Assembly (NCBI RefSeq): GCF_002327105.1
Contig: NZ_CP023406.1
Coordinates: 744,001 to 808,000, forward strand
Reading direction: 5' to 3'
Length of the DNA stretch: 64,000 nt
Origin: Luteimonas chenhongjianii
Lineage (GTDB): Bacteria; Pseudomonadota; Gammaproteobacteria; Xanthomonadales; Xanthomonadaceae
Of this stretch, positions 33,210 through 42,345 are shown one piece after another. Position numbers and translations under genes: made by a program. The notes beneath the pieces were generated by a model. That model searched no databases and was not told the origin of the DNA. It was given only the letters and a program-made list of their open reading frames with translations. Every line of letters starts with the position of its first letter. Position 1 is the first letter of the stretch.

Positions 33210-33944
33210 GTGAGCCCGGGCCTGACCCGCGTCGTGGGCTGGAGCGCAGCAGCGGTGCTCATCGTCGCCTTCGCCTCGCTCGGCCAATGGCAGCTGTCGC
33301 GGATGAGCCAGAAGCAGGCGACCGTCGATGCCGTTGCCGCCACGCTCGCGTCCCGCGACGCGGTGCCGCTGGCCGCCGCCGCCGACCCCGCGCGCGCGCG
33401 GAGCTATGACTGGAGCGCCGGGCGCGGCCGCTTCGTCGACCGCGCGGCCTTCGTGCTCGACAACCAGATTCGCGCCGGCATACCCGGGCTGCGGGTCTAT
33501 CGCTTGTTCGCTCCGGAGGCCGGCCCACCGTTGCTGGTCGACCTGGGCTGGACCGCGCTGGTCGACCGGGGCACGCGGTTGCCGGACGCGGCCATCGTCC
33601 GCGGCGACGGTCTGCTCGGCCGCGACCTCGAACTGCGCGGACTGCTCGCGCCGCCACCGTCGCCGGGGCTTGCGCTGGGCCCGGCCCTGGTGCCCGGAGA
33701 CGCGGTGCTGATGACCCGTGTGGAGCCCGCCGCAATCGCCGCCGAAGCGGGTCTGGACGCGCTGCCACCGCGGGTGCTGCGGCTCGATCCCGCGCTCGAT
33801 ATCGGCTACCAGCGCGATCTCGATGTGCTGCCCAATACGCTGTCCCCGGACAAGCATCTCGGCTACGCGGTCCAGTGGTTCGGGCTGGCGGCTGCGGTGT
33901 TCGTCATCGCCCTCGTACTCACGATCCGGAACCGCCGTCGATGA
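33210..33944 (+). CDS. SURF1 family protein
   Basis: Oxidase assembly factor involved in heme a handling in subunit I. 244 aa with the typical two-helix plan: N-terminal TM (VVGWSAAAVLIVAFASLGQWQL) followed by the family signature GQWQLSRMSQK, a large periplasmic domain with GLRVYRLFAPEAG and VDLGWTAL, and a C-terminal TM after HLGYAVQWFGLA. Start is GTG at 33210. Its stop overlaps the next gene's ATG (ATGA). Reads divergently from the twin-TM gene. Confidence 0.93.
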   Translation: MSPGLTRVVGWSAAAVLIVAFASLGQWQLSRMSQKQATVDAVAATLASRDAVPLAAAADPARARSYDWSAGRGRFVDRAAFVLDNQIRAGIPGLRVYRLFAPEAGPPLLVDLGWTALVDRGTRLPDAAIVRGDGLLGRDLELRGLLAPPPSPGLALGPALVPGDAVLMTRVEPAAIAAEAGLDALPPRVLRLDPALDIGYQRDLDVLPNTLSPDKHLGYAVQWFGLAAAVFVIALVLTIRNRRR

Positions 33945-34540
33945 CCGCTCCTCGCGTCGAACCGCCACTGCCACCCGTCCAGCGCGACCGCAACCGTTGG
34001 CTGCTGGTGCTGATCCTGGTGCTGTTCCTCGGCAGTGCGCTGATCGCGGGCGCGTTGCGCTTCTCCGGCTGGCGCCCCGCCGGCATGCAGAACCGCGGCG
34101 AGTTGCTCAATCCGCCGGCCGACCTGCGCGGCCAGACCCTGCGCCTGAGCGACGGGACGGTGTACGACTGGCGCCCGGTCGAGCGCCACTGGCGCATCCT
34201 CGTCGCGCCGCCGGCGGACTGCGCCAGCGACTGCGTGGAACTGTCGCGCCAGCTCGATCTGGTGTGGCAACTGTTCGGCCGCAACGCCGACCGCGTCGAC
34301 ATCCTGTGGGTCGGCGAGGTGCCCGAGGGCGCGATCCGCAATTCCGCCTGGCGCGTCGTCGAAGCTGACCGGAACTTGCGTGCGACATTACCGCGCGTCG
34401 ACGGCGGCACCGGCGAAGCGGACAATGGCGTCCCCGCCTACGTCGTGGACCCCAACGGGTTCGTGATCCTGCGCTACGCCCCGGGTTTCGATCCGGGGGA
34501 TCTGCGCGGCGACATGGCCAAGCTGCTGAAACTCAGATGA
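33941..34540 (+). CDS. SCO-like membrane-anchored thiol protein of the oxidase cluster
   Basis: A 199-aa protein with one N-terminal TM helix (about 19-39) and a periplasmic domain with thioredoxin-like organisation: a HWRILVAPPADCASDC segment carrying a C-x3-C pair (Cys94 and Cys98), as in SCO copper chaperones, then DRVDILWVGEVPEG and a C-terminal YVVDPNGFVILRYAPGFDP. The later histidine of true SCO proteins is not apparent. It overlaps SURF1 and ctaA by four bases on each side, so it is translated with them. A role in copper or disulfide handling for CuA is inferred from motif and context. Confidence 0.85.
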   Translation: MTAPRVEPPLPPVQRDRNRWLLVLILVLFLGSALIAGALRFSGWRPAGMQNRGELLNPPADLRGQTLRLSDGTVYDWRPVERHWRILVAPPADCASDCVELSRQLDLVWQLFGRNADRVDILWVGEVPEGAIRNSAWRVVEADRNLRATLPRVDGGTGEADNGVPAYVVDPNGFVILRYAPGFDPGDLRGDMAKLLKLR

Positions 34541-35736
34541 CCCACAGGCTTCCTGCGCACGCGACGGCGTTCCGACCGGCGACCCACAAGCATTTCCACC
34601 GCATCGCGTGGCTGGCGGCGGCGTTGACGCTGTGCGTGATCGTGTTCGGCGCATTCGTGCGCCTGTCCGATGCCGGCCTGAGCTGTCCGGACTGGCCGAC
34701 CTGCTACGGGCGCGCCGCATGGCCGCAGGCGGCCTCTGAGGTCGTCGACCACGCGGCCACCGCGATCCGCGAGTTCGAGTCGGACAAGGCCTGGCGCGAG
34801 CAGGTGCACCGCCATCTCGCGGCGACCCTGGGCGTGCTGGTGCTGGGCCTGGCGTTGCTGGCCGCGCGCAGGCGCCGCTACGGCGTGCTGCAGGTGCTCG
34901 GCGCCTCGTTGCTGGTCGCCCTCGCCATTCCGCTGTACATGCAGGGCCATGTGATGGCCGCGCTCGGTATCGCGGCGCTGGGCGAGGCGCTGTTGCTGTT
35001 CGCGGCGCTGCGCTGGTCGAACATCGACCTTGCGCGGGCGGCGGCGCTGACGCTGGCGGTGGTGATCTTCCAGGCGCTGCTCGGCAAGTGGACGGTCACC
35101 ATGCTGCTCAAGCCGGTGATCGTCATGGGTCACCTGCTCGGCGGAATGCTGACGTTCTCGTTGCTGGTGTGGATGGCCTGGCGCGCGACCATGCAGCCGA
35201 TCGTGCTGGTCGATGCGCCTGCGCTGCGACGCTGGACGTTCGGCGCGATCGGCCTGCTCGCCGTGCAGATCGCGCTCGGGGGCTGGGTCAGCGCGAACTA
35301 TGCGGCGCTGGCCTGCGGCGCCGGTGGCTGGGTCACCGAATCCCACCATTACGTCGATTTCCCCAGGTGCGTCGGCGAGTGGTGGCCGCAGGCCGATTTC
35401 CGCGAGGGCTTCGTGCTGTGGCGCGGGGTCGGCGTGGACTACGAGGGCGGCGTGCTCGACGGTGCGGCGCGGATCGCGATCCAGCTCGCCCATCGGGTCA
35501 TGGCGATCGCGGTGTTCGCCTACCTGATCGCATTTTCCGTCCGGTTGCTGCGCACGCCCGGGCTGCGTGGCTGGGCGATCGCGCTCGCACTGCTGACCTG
35601 CGCGCAGGTCGTGCTGGGCATCCTCAACGTCAAGCTCGCGTTGCCGCTCGCGGTCGCGGTCATGCACAACGCCGGCGCCGCGCTGCTGCTGTTCGTGCTC
35701 GTGTCGCTGCTCGCGCGTCTGAAGCGGCCCGACTGA
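34537..35736 (+). CDS. ctaA: heme A synthase (Cox15 type)
   Basis: Converts heme O to heme A. 399 aa, eight TM helices. Conserved histidines are in [44 protein letters not shown] and [11 protein letters not shown], with the cysteine pair of the first loop in [12 protein letters not shown]. The second loop also has two cysteines (ALACGAGG and FPRCVGEW). It overlaps the SCO-like gene (ATGA) and touches ctaB by one base, so the three are one translational unit. Confidence 0.95.
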   Translation: MTHRLPAHATAFRPATHKHFHRIAWLAAALTLCVIVFGAFVRLSDAGLSCPDWPTCYGRAAWPQAASEVVDHAATAIREFESDKAWREQVHRHLAATLGVLVLGLALLAARRRRYGVLQVLGASLLVALAIPLYMQGHVMAALGIAALGEALLLFAALRWSNIDLARAAALTLAVVIFQALLGKWTVTMLLKPVIVMGHLLGGMLTFSLLVWMAWRATMQPIVLVDAPALRRWTFGAIGLLAVQIALGGWVSANYAALACGAGGWVTESHHYVDFPRCVGEWWPQADFREGFVLWRGVGVDYEGGVLDGAARIAIQLAHRVMAIAVFAYLIAFSVRLLRTPGLRGWAIALALLTCAQVVLGILNVKLALPLAVAVMHNAGAALLLFVLVSLLARLKRPD

Positions 35737-36668
35737 TGGCGCATGTCGCGGGCCAGTACTGGGAGCTGACCAAGCCACGCGTGGTCGCGCTGATCGTGTT
35801 CACCGCGCTGGTCGGCATGTTCCTCGCCGTGCCTGGACTGCCGCCATTGCGCGAGACCGTGTGCGGTCTGCTCGGCATCTGGCTGGCGGCCGCCTCGGCA
35901 GCGGCCATCAACCACCTGATCGACCAGCGCATCGACAAACTCATGGCCCGGACCGCGAACCGTCCGCTGGCGACCGGGACATTGCGTCCGGTGCAGGTGC
36001 TGGTGTTCGCGCTCGCGCTCGGCGCGCTCTCGATGGTGATCCTGACGTTGCTGGTGAACGCGCTGACGGCCGCGCTGACCTTCGCCTCGCTGATCGGCTA
36101 CGCGGTCATCTACACCGGCTTCCTCAAGCGCGCGACGCCGCAGAACATCGTCATCGGCGGGATCGCCGGTGCGGCGCCGCCGCTGCTGGGCTGGGCCGCG
36201 GTGACCAACATGCAGGGCCAGTGGGACTGGGCGCATGCACTGCTGCTGGTGCTGATCATCTTCGTGTGGACGCCGCCGCACTTCTGGGCGCTGGCGATCT
36301 TCCGCCGTGAGGACTATGCGCGTGCACTGGTGCCGATGCTGCCGGTCACCCATGGGGTGGCCTACACGCGTTGGCAGATCCTGATCTATACCGTGCTGCT
36401 GGTCGTGGTCACGCTGCTGCCGGTCGCGATCGGCATGAGCGGCGTGTTCTATCTCGGCGGTGCCGTCGTGCTGGGGCTGGTGTTTCTCTGGTACGCCTGG
36501 CGCATGCTCGATCCGCCGGACGAGTTCTTCGCGATGCGGATGTTCAACTATTCGGTCGTCTATCTGATGGCGCTGTTCGCGTTCCTGCTGATCGACCACT
36601 GGCTGCTGCCGTGGTTGCCGGGCGCTGGCGCGGCTGCAGGCGGACTCGACTTCCAGCGCATCGGCTGA
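35736..36668 (+). CDS. ctaB: protoheme IX farnesyltransferase (heme O synthase)
   Basis: Adds the farnesyl chain to heme B to make heme O. 310 aa, multi-pass UbiA-family prenyltransferase. The catalytic Asp-rich motifs are [19 protein letters not shown] and the second region [38 protein letters not shown] is also diagnostic. The ATG overlaps the ctaA stop (TGATG). It is the last gene of the oxidase operon; a GC-rich hairpin without a T-run follows at about 36683-36702. Confidence 0.95.
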   Translation: MAHVAGQYWELTKPRVVALIVFTALVGMFLAVPGLPPLRETVCGLLGIWLAAASAAAINHLIDQRIDKLMARTANRPLATGTLRPVQVLVFALALGALSMVILTLLVNALTAALTFASLIGYAVIYTGFLKRATPQNIVIGGIAGAAPPLLGWAAVTNMQGQWDWAHALLLVLIIFVWTPPHFWALAIFRREDYARALVPMLPVTHGVAYTRWQILIYTVLLVVVTLLPVAIGMSGVFYLGGAVVLGLVFLWYAWRMLDPPDEFFAMRMFNYSVVYLMALFAFLLIDHWLLPWLPGAGAAAGGLDFQRIG

Positions 36669-36715
36669 AGCCGCGCGACGCTCCGGCGGGCGCGAGCCCG
36701 CCGGCGCAGTCGGCG

Positions 36716-36811
36716 TCAGGCCTTCTTCGCGGCCTTCTCGGCCCGCTTTTCCTTCATCGTCTTGACCGGTTTCTTCTTGGTCTCTTTCTTCTTGTCGAGG
36801 CTCTTGGCCAT
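36716..36811 (-). CDS. 31-aa lysine-rich microprotein
   Basis: A 31-aa peptide starting MAKSLDKKKETKKKPVKTM and ending in KRAEKAAKKA: about 45% lysine, no hydrophobic segment. A GGAG lies eight bases before the ATG on the minus strand. Very basic short proteins of this kind occur in related genomes without assigned function; nucleic-acid or ribosome association would be plausible from charge only. Convergent with ctaB. Confidence 0.6.
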   Translation of the reverse strand: MAKSLDKKKETKKKPVKTMKEKRAEKAAKKA

Positions 36812-37084
36812 CGTTGCGCTCCGCTGGGGGTCCTTCGGGCGGCGGCGGAACGGTGTTCCGTGCCGGATCTGATCCGGCATGCCGCCGGATCACCGCGCAT
36901 GCTACGCCGAGTTGCGCGGTGCGCCCACGTCGGTCGCCTGGCCGGTCGCCGATCGCAGCGCCGTGAGCGCGATGCGCGCCGCGTGCAGCCCCGCCCGGGA
37001 TGACGCGAAGCGCATCCGCTTGGCCTTGCGATCCCGCCGGACGCAGCGCCGGGGAGGTGCAGGCCGGGGAGGGAGTTGCCGCGA

Positions 37085-37720
37085 TCAGCCGCCTGCGACG
37101 ATCGTCGAGGTCGGCGTGGCCTGTAGGCAGGCCTCCGGGTCACCGTCGAGGCCGGCCGGCATCTCGCAGGCACGCGGTGCGAAGTCCAGCGTCGCCTGCC
37201 AGCCGGCACGGCGCGCTGGAGCCAGGGCGACATCCACGTAGACCTCACGAATGGTGATCCGTGCGGTCTGCGGCGCAGCCGCGTCCGGACCCCAGGCCTG
37301 CAGCGTGTGCGCCAGCGCCGGGTCGAGCAGGCGGTTGGCTTCAAGCAGTGCCCGCGTGCGGGCGACCGCGTCGGGGTGCTCGCCCGCGCCGCCGCTGAGC
37401 TGGATGTGCACCCCGACCAGCATGCCGTCGCGCTGCCTGAAACTGACCCGGTCGGCCGGCAGGAGAATCTGCTGGCCGCCCGGCAACCGCAGGCTGACGT
37501 CACGCGGCTGCGCGATCGTGTGCGCCTCGGCGGGGACGCCGCCGGTCTGCGGCCAGGCCAGGTCGACCTGTTCGGCGACCGGCGCGCTCAAGTCGATGTG
37601 CAACGGCTTGACGAGGGCGGGGGGCGTGTCGATCTTCGCGCAGGCGCCGAGCAGCAGGGCGGCCGCAAGCGCCAGGCCTGCGCCGGGTCGGGCGGAATGC
37701 GGGAAAAGCGTGCGGAACAT
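37085..37720 (-). CDS. hypothetical lipoprotein
   Basis: A 211-aa exported protein with a lipoprotein signal (LALAAALLLGAC, Cys near residue 27). The mature part is mixed alpha/beta with two cysteine-bearing segments near the end (APRACEMPAG and DPEACLQA) that could form a disulfide. No family recognised. The ATG at 37720 has AGGTGAAG upstream; an earlier in-frame ATG gives a poor signal. It follows dnaG in the opposite gene order (dnaG ends upstream at 37912 on the same strand), and may be read through from it. Confidence 0.75.
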   Translation of the reverse strand: MFRTLFPHSARPGAGLALAAALLLGACAKIDTPPALVKPLHIDLSAPVAEQVDLAWPQTGGVPAEAHTIAQPRDVSLRLPGGQQILLPADRVSFRQRDGMLVGVHIQLSGGAGEHPDAVARTRALLEANRLLDPALAHTLQAWGPDAAAPQTARITIREVYVDVALAPARRAGWQATLDFAPRACEMPAGLDGDPEACLQATPTSTIVAGG

Positions 37721-37911
37721 GGTCTTCACCTGTAAAAAAGGGCCGCCGTGCCGATCCATCTGCGCGGATTCCGGTGAGCGCGATGCTGGTTGGCCGATCG
37801 CCGGCGCGTGCGCCTGTTGTCGGCCGGTCCCCGGCCGGCATCAGACCTGCGAAGGGGTTAAGGCGCCGTCGCGGTGGAGCGGCGAGAGGCGGCTCGAAGC
37901 GTCGGGATATT

Positions 37912-39642
37912 TCAGCGGGCACTCTGGGCCAGCAGTTCACGCAGGGTCTGTTTGCCGGAGGCGTCGAGCGTGCCCTCGCGCTGCTGGGCCAGAAGGTCGT
38001 CGATCCGTTGCTGCAGCGCCTGGCGGTCGAGCTGGCCGATGACGTCGCGCAGTTCGACCTCCCACGAGGATTCCTCGCCGGCCAGTGGCATGGTCGCGAG
38101 CTTGCGCAGGGCCGGGGCCTCCTCGCGCTCGTCGAACTGCGCCAGCAGCACGCCGGTGGTGATCTCGGGGCGCACGCTGGCGATGGCGATCAGCTCGGTC
38201 AGCAGTTCGATGCCGGGCTGGCGCAGCGCGACGAACGGATACGGCGGCGGCAGGCCGGCGGCGAGGCCGGGCTTCTGCAGCAGCAGGGCGATGGCGTGGC
38301 GGACCAGGCTGCGACGGGGCGGCGGCGCGCCGCGTCCACCGCGCGCCGGGCGCAGCGGTGGGGGGGGCTGAGTCGCCTGCACGGCAGCGCCAAGGCCGGT
38401 GAGCTCGCCCAGCCGCAGCCGCATCAGGTCGGCGAAGGCGCCGTCGGGAATCTGCGCCAGCATCGGCTTGGCACGTTCGGCCAGGCGTGCCTTGCCGTCG
38501 AGCGTCGCCAGGTTGATGGCCTCGCCCAGGGTGTCGAAGAAGAACGTCGACAGCGGCGTCGCCCCCGCCAGGCGCGCCTCGAAGCCGGCGGCACCCTCGC
38601 TGCGCACGATGGAGTCGGGATCCTCGCCGTCGGGCAGGAACAGGAAGAAGGCCTGGCGACCGTCGCGCATGCGCGGCAGCACCGATTCCATCGCCCGGGT
38701 GGCCGCGCGGCGGCCGGCGGCGTCGCCGTCGAAGCAGAAGAACACGTCCGGCGCGTTTCGGAACAGCAGTTCGGCGTGGTCGGGCGTGGTCGCCGTGCCC
38801 AGGGTCGCCACGGCCTGCGGCACGCCGAACTGGAACAGCGAGACCACGTCCATGTAGCCCTCGACCACGATCAGGCGCTCGATCTTCTGGTTGGCCTGGC
38901 GCACCTGCCACAGGCCGTAGAGCTCGCGGCCCTTGTGGAACAGAGGCGTCTCGGGCGAGTTGAGGTACTTGGGCGAATCCTCGGGCTTGAGCACGCGGCC
39001 GCCGAATGCGATCACCCGGCCGCGGCGGTCGTGGATCGGGAAGATCACCCGGTCGCGGAACTTGTCGTAGCTGTGGCCCCGTTCGTTCTTCGACAGCAGG
39101 CCCACCTTCTCGAGTACGGCGATGCGGCGCGGATCGTCCTTGCCGAGCGCGTCCTTGAGGGTGCTGAAGCCATCGGGCGCATACCCGATCGCGAAGGTGT
39201 CGCGGATCCCATCGTCGAGCCCGCGCTCGTCGAGGTATCTGCGCGCCGCGTCGTTGCCGGCGAGCTGGCGGACGAAGAACCGCGACGCCGCCTCGAGCGC
39301 GTCGTACATCGGCGCGCTGTCGGGCCGTGCCTCGCGCTGCTGGGCGTCGCGCGGGATTTCCATGCCGGCGCGCTTGGCCAGCTCGTCGACCGCATCGAGG
39401 AACTCGAGGCGGTCGTAATTCATCAGGAAGCTGATCGCCGTGCCATGGGCGCCGCAGCCGAAGCAGTGATAGAACTGCTTGGTCGGGGACACCGTGAAGC
39501 TCGCCGAGCGTTCGTCGTGGAAGGGGCAGCGCGACGAATACTCCTTGCCCTGGCGTTTCAGCGGCACGCGCGCGTTGATCAGCTCGACGATGTCGGTGCG
39601 CGCCAGCAGGTCGTCGATGAACGCGTCGGGGATCCGGGCCAT
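37912..39642 (-). CDS. dnaG: DNA primase
   Basis: Makes RNA primers for replication. 576 aa. N-terminal zinc domain CPFHDERSASF...HCFGCG, then the RNA-polymerase-like domain with DKFRDRVIFPIHD and GFGGRVL-type segment, Toprim motifs VEGYMDVV and FCFDGDAAGRRA, and a C-terminal helical domain for helicase binding, preceded by a Pro/Arg-rich linker (PPPPLRPARGGRGAPPPRR). Start MARIPDAFIDDLL at 39642 matches the family. In many relatives dnaG is followed by rpoD; here it is followed by a lipoprotein gene. Confidence 0.95.
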   Translation of the reverse strand: MARIPDAFIDDLLARTDIVELINARVPLKRQGKEYSSRCPFHDERSASFTVSPTKQFYHCFGCGAHGTAISFLMNYDRLEFLDAVDELAKRAGMEIPRDAQQREARPDSAPMYDALEAASRFFVRQLAGNDAARRYLDERGLDDGIRDTFAIGYAPDGFSTLKDALGKDDPRRIAVLEKVGLLSKNERGHSYDKFRDRVIFPIHDRRGRVIAFGGRVLKPEDSPKYLNSPETPLFHKGRELYGLWQVRQANQKIERLIVVEGYMDVVSLFQFGVPQAVATLGTATTPDHAELLFRNAPDVFFCFDGDAAGRRAATRAMESVLPRMRDGRQAFFLFLPDGEDPDSIVRSEGAAGFEARLAGATPLSTFFFDTLGEAINLATLDGKARLAERAKPMLAQIPDGAFADLMRLRLGELTGLGAAVQATQPPPPLRPARGGRGAPPPRRSLVRHAIALLLQKPGLAAGLPPPYPFVALRQPGIELLTELIAIASVRPEITTGVLLAQFDEREEAPALRKLATMPLAGEESSWEVELRDVIGQLDRQALQQRIDDLLAQQREGTLDASGKQTLRELLAQSAR

Positions 39643-39772
39643 CAGTGGCGCTCCCGCAGGCGTGGCCGTGCCGGGGGACGGGGTCGCCGGGCGGTGGAGC
39701 AGGAGCGGAAGGCGCGGTGCATGCGGGTAATAGGATGCCACGCCACACGCGCCTTGCCGCGATCGGCCGTGC

Positions 39773-40756
39773 TCAGGAGGCGGCAGGCGGCCCGCTTGCC
39801 GCGGCGCTGGCGGCCTTGCGTTCCGCGCGCTGCCGCAGCTTGCGGTCGACCGAGGCGCGGCGATGGCGCTCGTCGATGACCGCAGTGATCAGGGCGCCGA
39901 CGAAGAAGATCGTCGCCGCGTAGTACATCCAGATCAGCAGGATCACCAGCGTGCCGAACGAGCCGTAGGCGCTGCCGGGGGCGGCGTGGGTGATGTAGAT
40001 GCCGATCACCCAGCGTCCCAGCACGAACAGCAGCGAGGTGATCACGCCGCCGAACAGGGCCTGGCGCCAGCGCACGCGGCGGTCGGGCAGGTAGTGGTAG
40101 AGCAGGGCGAAGGCCAGCGAGTAGATCACCAGCATCAGCGCATTGCCGACCAGCGGTAGCAGCGTGGGCACGTTGGCGAAGATCACTTCCAGGGCGGTCG
40201 TCATCAACGTCGACACCAGCACCAGGAAGCCGAGTGCGAACACCACGCCGGCCGAGAACACGCGCTTGCGCAGGAACACCATCAGCCCACCCGGCAGGCG
40301 GTCGCCGTCGGTGTGGAAGATCAGGTTCAGCGTGCCCTGCAGTTGGGCGAAGACCACGGTCGCGCCGACGAACAGCAGCAGCGTGCTCCAGAGCCCGGCG
40401 AGCGAGCCGACATCGGGCTGCTCTTTCGCGTTCTGGATGACGGTGGTGGCGACCGTCTGCGCGCCTTCGCCGGCCAGCGATCCGATCTGCGCCAGCAAGG
40501 CCTCCTGCGCGGCCGGATACAGCGATGCCGTGATCCACAGCACCAGCACCAGCATCGGCGCCAGCGAGATCAGTGTGTAGAACGAAAGCGAGGCCGCCTG
40601 GGTCAGCAGGTCCGCATCGACGAAACGCTTCACCAGCGCGGCGGGCAGGCTGTCCTCGATGATCTCGACGCGTCGGTCGATGCGGCTGCGCAGACGGCCC
40701 CAGCGGGTGTGGCGGACGGGTGCATCAGGGTCGGGCTGGTCCTGCGGTGTGCTCAT
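39773..40756 (-). CDS. YihY/BrkB family inner-membrane protein
   Basis: A 327-aa membrane protein with about six TM helices, starting with a polar N-terminus and then the family segment LLTQAASLSFYTLISLAPMLVLVL. Other marks are VFAQLQGTLNLIF, ALLYHYLPDRRVRWRQALFGG and FGTLVILLIWMYYAATIFFVGA. The family was once called RNase BN by error; the function is not known. It lies between a GNAT gene and dnaG on the same strand. The C-terminal tail is Ala/Lys/Arg-rich. Confidence 0.9.
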   Translation of the reverse strand: MSTPQDQPDPDAPVRHTRWGRLRSRIDRRVEIIEDSLPAALVKRFVDADLLTQAASLSFYTLISLAPMLVLVLWITASLYPAAQEALLAQIGSLAGEGAQTVATTVIQNAKEQPDVGSLAGLWSTLLLFVGATVVFAQLQGTLNLIFHTDGDRLPGGLMVFLRKRVFSAGVVFALGFLVLVSTLMTTALEVIFANVPTLLPLVGNALMLVIYSLAFALLYHYLPDRRVRWRQALFGGVITSLLFVLGRWVIGIYITHAAPGSAYGSFGTLVILLIWMYYAATIFFVGALITAVIDERHRRASVDRKLRQRAERKAASAAASGPPAAS

Positions 40757-40862
40757 GCGGATCGGTCTTGGGGCCGGCGGGCGCGCAACGCGTGCGTCCC
40801 CTGCGGCGTTGCCGTCACCTTAGGTGCGATGCCGTTGCGCGGCGTGACGATCTGCGAGGCGG

Positions 40863-41357
40863 TCAGACGGTGCCGGCGGCGAGGGCGCGCAAGGCGTCGC
40901 CTTCGAGCCGCTGCACGGTCCAGCCCGGCTGCGGCGCTGCGCCCAGCCGGCGGTAGAAGGCGAGGGCCGGGGCATTCCAGTCGAGCACGGTCCACTCGAA
41001 ACGGCCGCAGCCGCGTTCCACCGCGAGCGCGGCGAGATGCCGCATCAGCCGCGCGCCGATACCGCGCCCGCGATATGCGGGCCGCACGAACAGGTCTTCG
41101 AGATACAGGCCGCGGCGGCCGACGAAGGTCGAGAAGGTGTGGAAGAAGAGCGCGAAGCCCGCGGCCTCGCCATCGGCTTCGGCAATCACCACCTCGGCTG
41201 CGGGCGCGGGGCCGAACAGCGACGCGGTGAGCACCGCTTCGTCGGCAACGACCGCATCGGCGAGCCGTTCGAAGTCGGCCAGCTCGCGGATCAGCGCAAG
41301 CACCAGCGGCACGTCGCCCGGCCGGGCCGGGCGCAGGGCGATGCCGTCGGCGGCCAT
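40863..41357 (-). CDS. GNAT family N-acetyltransferase
   Basis: A 164-aa acetyltransferase. Motif A is LFVRPAYRGRGIGARLMRHLA (acetyl-CoA pyrophosphate loop), motif B region ERGCGRFEWTVLDWNAPALAFYRRLGA. The pattern with FHTFSTFVGRRGLYLEDLFV is like diamine/thialysine acetyltransferases (SSAT2-like), but the substrate cannot be fixed. Its ATG overlaps the yqeY stop by one base (TGATG), so the two are coupled. Confidence 0.88.
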   Translation of the reverse strand: MAADGIALRPARPGDVPLVLALIRELADFERLADAVVADEAVLTASLFGPAPAAEVVIAEADGEAAGFALFFHTFSTFVGRRGLYLEDLFVRPAYRGRGIGARLMRHLAALAVERGCGRFEWTVLDWNAPALAFYRRLGAAPQPGWTVQRLEGDALRALAAGTV

Positions 41358-41803
41358 CAGTTCGACAGCGACTGCTTCACCAGGCGCGAGACCACGCCCA
41401 TGTCGGCCTTGCCGGCCAGCCTGGGCTTGAGCACGCCCATCAGCTTGCCGATGTCGTTGGGGCCGGCGGCGCCGGATTCGGCCTTGGCCGCTTCGATCTC
41501 GGCCAGGATCTCGGCCTCGCCCAGCTTCTCGGGCAGGTAGCGTTCGATGACGACAATCTCGTCGCGCTCGACCTGGGCCAGGTCCTCGCGGCTGGCCGCT
41601 TCGTACTGGCTGACCGAATCGCGCCGCTGCTTGACCATCTTCTCCAGGACCGCCAGCACCGCGGCATCGTCGAGCTCGATGCGCTCGTCCACCTCGCGCT
41701 GCTTGATCGCCGCGAGCATCAGGCGGATCACGCCGAGCGCGTCCTTGTCGCCGCCCTTCATCGCGGCCTTCATGTCTTCGGTGAGTTGCTGCTTCAGGGT
41801 CAT
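41357..41803 (-). CDS. GatB/YqeY domain protein
   Basis: A 148-aa cytoplasmic protein with the YqeY fold: MTLKQQLTEDMKAAMK start, RLMLAAIKQREVDERIELDD and a C-terminal GKLMGVLKPRLAGKADMGVVSRLVK typical of the tRNA amidotransferase tail domain. GGAGACG precedes the ATG. It follows rpsU with a terminator between them, the usual proteobacterial order rpsU-yqeY-dnaG, here with two genes inserted before dnaG. Confidence 0.93.
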   Translation of the reverse strand: MTLKQQLTEDMKAAMKGGDKDALGVIRLMLAAIKQREVDERIELDDAAVLAVLEKMVKQRRDSVSQYEAASREDLAQVERDEIVVIERYLPEKLGEAEILAEIEAAKAESGAAGPNDIGKLMGVLKPRLAGKADMGVVSRLVKQSLSN

Positions 41804-41865
41804 GGGACGTCTCCGGGGGCGGATGGGTGCGGGCGGGGCGGATCCCGGCATACGCCGGACACGAC

Positions 41866-41896
41866 AAAAAGCCGGCGGCGCAGTGCGCTGCCGGCT
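41866..41896 (-). terminator. intrinsic terminator after rpsU
   Basis: Minus strand AGCCGGC...GCCGGCT (inner AGCGC/GCGC pairing) followed by TTTTT. It lies 52 bases after the rpsU stop and before yqeY, so rpsU can be transcribed alone or with partial read-through. Confidence 0.85.
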
Positions 41897-41947
41897 GTTT
41901 GCGTCATCAAACGATCGAACCGGACGCGGACGCCCGGCGCGCGCCGA

Positions 41948-42163
41948 TCAGTACAGGCGCTTACGCTTGGTGACGTCGCGCGAAACGCGGCGCGACTGGC
42001 GCTTCACGGCGGCAGCGGCCTTGCGCTTCCGCTCCTGGGTCGGCTTCTCGTAGAACTCGCGCTTGCGGGTTTCGGCGAGCACGCCTGCCTTCTCGCAGGT
42101 GCGCTTGAAACGACGCAGCGCAAACTCGAAGGGCTCGTTTTCGCGGACTTTGACGCTAGGCAT
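41948..42163 (-). CDS. rpsU: 30S ribosomal protein S21
   Basis: A 71-aa basic ribosomal protein: [19 protein letters not shown], then [24 protein letters not shown] and a basic C-terminus ending in TKRKRLY. GGAGATTCC precedes the ATG. It is divergent from tsaD and has its own terminator downstream. Confidence 0.97.
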   Translation of the reverse strand: MPSVKVRENEPFEFALRRFKRTCEKAGVLAETRKREFYEKPTQERKRKAAAAVKRQSRRVSRDVTKRKRLY

Positions 42164-42345
42164 GGAATCTCCGGGGACTTGAACGTCCGGCACGAATGTG
42201 TAGCCGGATCGAATCGAATGCGTGTTTCGACCGGACTCCAGCCCGGCGAGCCGCGTATCATAGCCGCGTCCCGGTCGGCGGTGCAAGCCGCCCCCGGTGC
42301 CGCGGCCGGCGCGGCCTTCCATCCGCTTCCCAGGCAAGTGCATCC

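Noticed and set aside
36683..36702. GC hairpin CCGGCGGGC/GCCCGCCGG after ctaB as a terminator
   Set aside because: Good stem but no T-run on either strand, so not called as an intrinsic terminator.
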